This document shows, in pieces, positions 59,290 through 64,000 of a stretch of DNA of 64,000 nucleotides. Source of the stretch: Fibrobacterota bacterium (GTDB taxonomy: Bacteria; Fibrobacterota; Chitinivibrionia; Chitinivibrionales; Chitinispirillaceae); assembly GCA_023436205.1 (NCBI GenBank), contig JAEZKC010000059.1:484825-548824 (forward strand), written 5' to 3'. The notes under the pieces are model-generated. The model had not been told where the DNA came from and ran no database searches. It worked only from the letters and a program-made list of their open reading frames with translations. Made by a program: the position numbers and the translations under genes. How positions within the stretch are numbered: position 1 is the first letter of the stretch; the number at the start of each line of letters is the position of its first letter.

Positions 59290-60397
59290 TTAGTCACAAG
59301 GATTGAGTATATTTGCAAAAGAACCAGCTGCTACTCCTGGAACAAAAGCTGTTACAGTAGTTCTCCCCGCAAACATTTTTAGTGCAGTTGCAACACTTAC
59401 CCTTGAAATTGTTCCATTGTTAAACTTCGTAACCATCTGCTTAAAAATAGAGTTCATGCTATTCCTGCCGATCGATACTCCATTTACTTTTACACCTGGA
59501 ATGAATCCAGTTGCAGCACCAATTGTAGTCTCAAAACCAAAGCTACCAATGCTAAAATCAGATTGTTCTCCTGTTGCGATGTTTAATAATTGTTTTGTAA
59601 CATTTGCCGATGCACCACCGAGTGCACCAGCGCCTACTGGTCCTGTATAAAGTAAAGCCTCTCCTGCAAAAGCCCCACCAACACCAGCCGCAACGTAACT
59701 CTGCCAGCTACTTCGGTTTCCAGTAACGAGATCAGAAATTGCCTGCCCTGCTAAACCGACTATAGCCCCACCAATAGTAAATACAGCATCATCGACACCA
59801 GCATAATCTCCACTCGGATCCACCAAATTCACCGGATCCCCGCCGCAGTACCTGTAAAGATTCCCATCCCCTCCTTCAAACCTTATAGGATCCTTACACG
59901 TCCATCTCCCCGTCACCGCGTCGTAATCGCGGGCGCCGAATCTCACCAGACCAGTGCGATGATCGTAAATCCCGCCTGCAAACCCAAAGGGCTGGAAACC
60001 CGGGTTGTTGTCAAGGAGCACGTTGCCGAATTCATCATAGTCCATTCTCTGGACTATCTGGCCACTCTGGGCATCCACCACCAGCCTCACGCTTCCCAAG
60101 TGGTCGCTTATTATCCGGTAGGTCACTCCGCCCTTCACCATATAGTCTGGCACATTCATCTTGGTGCCGTACACAAACCGGGACACCACGTTCCCAGACC
60201 CGTCAAGCTCAGCTACAGGATTAAGCTGGTCCTGGTAGAGAAACCCTTTTACCAGAGTGCCATTCACCTTTTCACCGATGCGGCGGTTGCGGCCGTCTAC
60301 AAGATACTCTATAAATTACCATTTGGAAGGGTAACAGTCTTCAGATTTCCCAAGACATCATACTCATACTGGGTAGTGCCGCTGTTATCGGTTTTGA
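59290..60397 (-). pseudogene. Displaced RHS C-terminal fragment with toxin tip 2
   Basis: The frame 59290-60267 encodes the last 150 residues of the RHS core (GVTYRIISDHLGSVRLVVDA, RYCGGDPVNLVDPSG) and a unique 165-residue tip. The tip is Gly/Ala/Val-rich (AAGVGGAFAGEALLYTGPVG) with GVKVNGVSIGRN and a hydrophobic end (TAFVPGVAAGSFANILNPCD). The core homology extends upstream to about 60397, but a 2-base loss near 60315 (CTATAAATTACC instead of CTATAAATGTACC) breaks the frame. It is probably a silent cassette, able to return by recombination. Confidence 0.8.
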
Positions 60398-60469
60398 ACC
60401 TTGACTGCTCTCTTTGGGAATCTATATAATGACAATTACAATGATCACAGCTTTAGATTAGTTCATATT

Positions 60470-61642
60470 CTACTCTTTATTCAGCGGTAATTTTTTAAAC
60501 CATTGGTTTAATGCAGTTCCAATCCAAGTTGATAAAACAATAGTATCGGAAGGTAATATTTTCCCTAAGCTATAGAAAAGAGCTCCGATGAAAAAAGAAA
60601 TTAACACTACCAGTAAAAATGAGATACTGCAATATTTCTTTGGAATCGAAAGAATTAAGTATGTAAACAGAATTGAAAACAAAAAAGTAAAAATAAAATG
60701 AGACCTGCTTAAAAAACGTTTTTGTTTAATCTGAAGAATAAGCGAGGCTAATATTTCAGTTCCCCAAACCTGCTTTCCTGTAATTGTGAAATGGTAATCT
60801 CTTCCTAATAGGGACCTACCGAGAATTACTGTTTTTCCAGCAACAGACTTTTCTGTAAGGCTAAAAGCCTTATATGCCGGAATTGTCGAGAAGTTAGTAT
60901 TCATCATTGGGTAATATCGCATTAAGCCATCTTCAGAGGGAATTTCGAAGTGGCTATTCAAACTGACCTGCTTTGAATTGATGGTAATTTGATCGGTTTT
61001 GATTTCCAAAGAATTAATAATTGAAGAAAGAAAAGCTGACGGAAATACATATCCACTTTTTTTGAGAAACAATGGACAACCAATGAAAGTGCTACCCTGA
61101 TAAATAGAATTTACAAAACCAAATCCGCTGCAAGCAGTTAAGTACTCCGGTAGTGGAAGGGAATATGAAGCTAAATCATTTCCCGAGATGTATTCGGGAT
61201 CAATACCGATAGAAAACTTTTGTATAGGTGTTGTTGATCTGTTCATGAGATTGTTTCTAGAATCCCCCAAGTACAAACCAGTCAATATTAAACTTTTACA
61301 TTTAGATAAGAATTGCCAGGAAGTATAACGTGTATCTTCACCGGGGTCGAAATCAACTTCCATATCCAAAATTATTTGTTTTGCTCCAAGCGAATCAATT
61401 AATTCAGCTAATTCAGCTATCTTTGTATGTTCCTGAAAATCGGGACGTAAATAGATAGTTTCGTAGTTAAAATCAATTAAAATGATCTCATCCGTATTCA
61501 ATGGTTTGGTAATTCCAGCACCAAATCTGGAATTAATCTGAAAAGCAGCATCTCGGAATACTTGAAGAGGAGTTTTTTCACAAATGCTTAGCACAACAAA
61601 AGCTATCAAGAATGAAATGGCTGAAATAAATATTCTCTTCAA
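60470..61642 (-). CDS. CHASE2-domain membrane protein coupled to the RHS gene
   Basis: A 390-residue protein: an N-terminal membrane segment (about 4-20), a periplasmic CHASE2-like sensor domain (about 25-310; TDEIILIDFNYETIYL, KQIILDMEVDFDPGEDTRYT, SVAGKTVILGRSLLGRDYH) and three C-terminal helices (about 315-385). It lacks the kinase, cyclase or phosphatase output that normally follows. The start is TTG at 61642, one base after the RHS stop, with AGGGG 5 nt upstream that partly overlaps the RHS stop. This coupling suggests a partner, or immunity, for the main RHS tip. Confidence 0.8.
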   Translation of the reverse strand: MKRIFISAISFLIAFVVLSICEKTPLQVFRDAAFQINSRFGAGITKPLNTDEIILIDFNYETIYLRPDFQEHTKIAELAELIDSLGAKQIILDMEVDFDPGEDTRYTSWQFLSKCKSLILTGLYLGDSRNNLMNRSTTPIQKFSIGIDPEYISGNDLASYSLPLPEYLTACSGFGFVNSIYQGSTFIGCPLFLKKSGYVFPSAFLSSIINSLEIKTDQITINSKQVSLNSHFEIPSEDGLMRYYPMMNTNFSTIPAYKAFSLTEKSVAGKTVILGRSLLGRDYHFTITGKQVWGTEILASLILQIKQKRFLSRSHFIFTFLFSILFTYLILSIPKKYCSISFLLVVLISFFIGALFYSLGKILPSDTIVLSTWIGTALNQWFKKLPLNKE

Positions 61643-61643
61643 A

Positions 61644-64000
61644 TTAACCCCTTATGCCAGTGTGACCGGTCCGCACTGGTTCGGGCGGAGGCGGAACGAG
61701 CAGTTTTTTTGCATTATTAAGAATTTTTTCGAATTGTGTAGGTGATTTTGTATATGTTGTGCAGGTGTTCGGACGTGGTCGTGCATACCCAAGGATAACA
61801 TCAGTTTCCCTAAGCTCAATTTTGATCGTTTCAGAAGGAATATATTCTGGAATTTTCTGTACAACCACCATTCCAGATCCATTCCTAAAAATAACATAGG
61901 CGATTTCATTGTCTTTCCCCTCCGGATCCACGAAATTCACCGGATCCCCACCGCAATACCTGTAAAGATTCCCGTCCCCTCCCTCAAACCTTATGGGATC
62001 CTTGCACGTCCACCTCCCCGTCACCGCGTCGTAATCTCTTGCCCCGAATCTCACCAGTCCCGTGCGATGATCGTACATCCCTCCAGCAAATCCAAAGGGC
62101 TGGAAACCCGGGTGGTTGTCAAGGAGCACGTTGCCGAATTCGTCGTAATCCATCCTCTGGGCGATGGCACCGGTCTGGGCATCCACCACCAGCCTCACAC
62201 TTCCCAGGTGGTCACTTATTATCCGGTAGGTCACTCCGCCCTTCACCATATAGTCTGGCACATTCATCTTGGTGCCGTACACAAACCGGGACACCACGTT
62301 ACCTGACCCGTCAAGCTCAGCTACAGGATTAATCTGGTCCTGGTAGAGAAACCCTTTCATCAGAGTGCCATTCACCATTTCCCCGATGCGGCGATTGCGG
62401 CCATCTACAAGGTACTCTATAAATGTACCATTTGGAAGGGTTACTGTCTTCAGATTTCCCAAGACATCATATTCATACTGGGTGGTGCCGTTGTTATCGG
62501 TTTTACTTTGGAGCTCTCCATTGGCGCTGTACTGATATGTGGCGCCTCCGTAAGAGAGCATGCGATCCTGATCATCAAAGCCTGCCGTAATAGTACCTGA
62601 AGGCCCGAAATAGTCGGTTCTATTACCGTTATCATCGTAGCCGTAACGAGAGTAGAAAGTCCCGTTGCGGTATACCTCAGTGAGCTGGCCGGCTGCATCA
62701 TAATGATAGGAATAACTGATCGTCTGTCCGTCTACCGTTTCGGTACGGGAGGTGATGCGGCCCAGTTTGTCGATTCCAGTGTGAGAAGCCTCATAGAGCA
62801 GACTTCCTCCCACTGATGCACTGTAAGTGATCTGATTGCCAAATTCGTTATAGCTGTAGGAATCTTCTATACTCTCCAGAGTGGTACCATTGAGCCGCCC
62901 GTTCTGGACATCGCGGTTTAAAACCATCTCTCCGCTGCTCACCAAAAGCCCGTCATCATCGTAACCGAACGAGACTTCATCGCCTCCATTGATACTCTGG
63001 GATACAATCTGCATCCCGGAATTGAAGGTAACTCCCACACTGCCGTTAATAAGCCCTGACCACTCCACATCTGTTGTCAACCCACCATCGTAGCTGTAGG
63101 AGAGAGCACCATTGGAAGAGACAATGCTTCTCAGAGCATTGCTGGTATCACTGAAAATGTAGCTGACCTGACCGTTTGGCAGATTGATTTGAGTCAACCG
63201 CCCAATATTGTCGTAATCGAAATCAAGCATCTGCCCGTCTGGTCTGGAAAGTGTGGTGATCTGTTTATGAAGATTGTAGCTGTAACGGGTAAAATTACTA
63301 CCTGCACCGACATTGGGAGGAGTATAGGTGTCGAATGTATTGACATTTGTGTAATCAAATCCATGATCAGGCTTTCCAGGAGGGGTCAATGTGCTCAGAT
63401 TACCATTCTTGTCGTAACTGCAAGAAACCTGCCTGCCATCAGGGCGGGTCTCCTGTACAATTCTTCCAGCAGGATCATAGGTAAAGTTGACACTACGCCC
63501 AAGCGCATCGGTCATGCTTTCCATATAGCCGTTTTGATCATAGCTGATGACGCTTTGTCGTGCCTGAGCTCCTGCACCCTGAGTTATCGAGGTAAGACGT
63601 CCTTTTGTATCGTAACTATAATCAACCGGGAGCTGGCCAGGAATTTCAGATCGGGTTACCTTACCCTTTTCATCCATATACGTTACGCTTTGACGACCTG
63701 CAGGAGTCGTACTGGTAATAGTTTTTGATTGAGCATCGTAGGTGGTGATGTACAGTTTTCCATCTATGATTACAGAATCGATCAGTCTCTGGATACTGAA
63801 CGGATCGTCTTTATCCTCAAGCACAGCTCCTCTGCTTGAGGTCATTGTGTGCACCAGCCCCGAAGGGGTGGTGATTGTTTTTCTCTTCACTATGGGGGCC
63901 TGCATTCCGAAGCGGGGATCAGGTCCCTCCAAGGTTTCGGTAATAGTACCATCAGGTGATGTCACTCTTGTGCTGCCATCGGTTCCGGTGATAACCTCGA
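61644..64000 (-). CDS. RHS-repeat polymorphic toxin (5' part outside window)
   Basis: The frame is open to the window edge; at least 785 codons lie inside, including YD repeats (for example GQLPVDYSYDTKGRLTSITQ and YDQNGYMESMTDALGRSVNF). The RHS core closes with GLVRFGARDYDAVTGRW and RYCGGDPVNFVDPEG, after which a unique 90-residue tip follows (NEIAYVIFRNGSGMVVVQKI, then ILGYARPRPNTCTTYT). It ends in PPPPEPVRTGHTGIRG. The core forms a shell that encloses a toxic C-terminal tip. No type VI component is in the window. It is the intact donor locus for the fragments downstream. Confidence 0.93.
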   Translation of the reverse strand, partial: EVITGTDGSTRVTSPDGTITETLEGPDPRFGMQAPIVKRKTITTPSGLVHTMTSSRGAVLEDKDDPFSIQRLIDSVIIDGKLYITTYDAQSKTITSTTPAGRQSVTYMDEKGKVTRSEIPGQLPVDYSYDTKGRLTSITQGAGAQARQSVISYDQNGYMESMTDALGRSVNFTYDPAGRIVQETRPDGRQVSCSYDKNGNLSTLTPPGKPDHGFDYTNVNTFDTYTPPNVGAGSNFTRYSYNLHKQITTLSRPDGQMLDFDYDNIGRLTQINLPNGQVSYIFSDTSNALRSIVSSNGALSYSYDGGLTTDVEWSGLINGSVGVTFNSGMQIVSQSINGGDEVSFGYDDDGLLVSSGEMVLNRDVQNGRLNGTTLESIEDSYSYNEFGNQITYSASVGGSLLYEASHTGIDKLGRITSRTETVDGQTISYSYHYDAAGQLTEVYRNGTFYSRYGYDDNGNRTDYFGPSGTITAGFDDQDRMLSYGGATYQYSANGELQSKTDNNGTTQYEYDVLGNLKTVTLPNGTFIEYLVDGRNRRIGEMVNGTLMKGFLYQDQINPVAELDGSGNVVSRFVYGTKMNVPDYMVKGGVTYRIISDHLGSVRLVVDAQTGAIAQRMDYDEFGNVLLDNHPGFQPFGFAGGMYDHRTGLVRFGARDYDAVTGRWTCKDPIRFEGGDGNLYRYCGGDPVNFVDPEGKDNEIAYVIFRNGSGMVVVQKIPEYIPSETIKIELRETDVILGYARPRPNTCTTYTKSPTQFEKILNNAKKLLVPPPPEPVRTGHTGIRG

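Overview
The window comes from a motile, Gram-negative-type bacterium of moderate GC content. It carries a sigma-54-driven flagellar regulon, lipopolysaccharide-type heptose metabolism (gmhA), and secreted proteins (a C25/gingipain-type peptidase and a GH10 xylanase). Both secreted proteins end in FlgD-like/Por-type C-terminal regions. With the FliW-CsrA pair and the polysaccharide enzymes, this fits the Fibrobacterota/FCB neighbourhood, perhaps Chitinivibrionia. That placement is an inference from gene content; no rRNA is present to test it.

Layout. (1) 1-6004, minus strand: flagellar basal-body/export operon flgB-flgC-orf-fliE-fliF-fliG-fliH-fliI (fliI cut by the window edge), behind a textbook sigma-54 promoter at 6031-6046. 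(2) 6005-6583: an unusual non-coding region holding an 85-bp element that recurs at 52.9 kb, a 4 x 21-bp tandem array and the aconitase terminator. (3) 6584-9031: aconitase and a receiver-like protein lacking its phospho-acceptor Asp. (4) 9237-15234, plus strand: sigma-54 promoter, flgJ-flgN-flgK-flgL, a second sigma-54 promoter, flagellin, fliW, csrA. (5) 15.2-38 kb: housekeeping and metabolic genes, mostly minus strand. These are pdxA, ogt, folE, PTS enzyme I with a divergent glycogen phosphorylase, tRNA-Ser(GCT), an HD-GYP protein, Nudix, YhcH-family, GH20-like, CDF transporter, C25 peptidase, gmhA, ilvD, a methyltransferase, purD, queA and a ferritin-like protein.

(6) 38-44.1 kb, plus strand: a tightly overlapping run glyS-ddl-tsaB-SpoIIE phosphatase-envelope protein-nth. 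(7) 44.2-49.7 kb, plus strand: a PHP protein, then a compact cassette of two UbiA prenyltransferases, a TPR protein, a 2[4Fe-4S] ferredoxin and a geranylgeranyl-reductase-family flavoprotein. This looks like a pathway that attaches and saturates isoprenoid chains. (8) 49.7-57.1 kb: accessory genes: a decayed radical-SAM/SPASM gene, the GH10 xylanase, a SpoU methyltransferase, several unknown proteins and an Rpn-family nuclease.

(9) 57.2-64 kb, minus strand: an RHS polymorphic-toxin array. A large RHS gene (running off the window) is followed by a CHASE2 membrane protein. Downstream are at least two displaced RHS C-terminal tips, each keeping a piece of the RHS core and each followed by a small membrane protein, plus shorter RHS scraps. 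This is the organisation expected of recombining toxin tips with immunity genes.

The strongest leads for new biology are the RHS array with its CHASE2 partner, the UbiA/ferredoxin/reductase cassette, and the two-copy structured intergenic element. Start sites moved from the longest reading frame were chosen on ribosome-binding-site spacing. Functional names rest on motif recognition by eye, without database searches.
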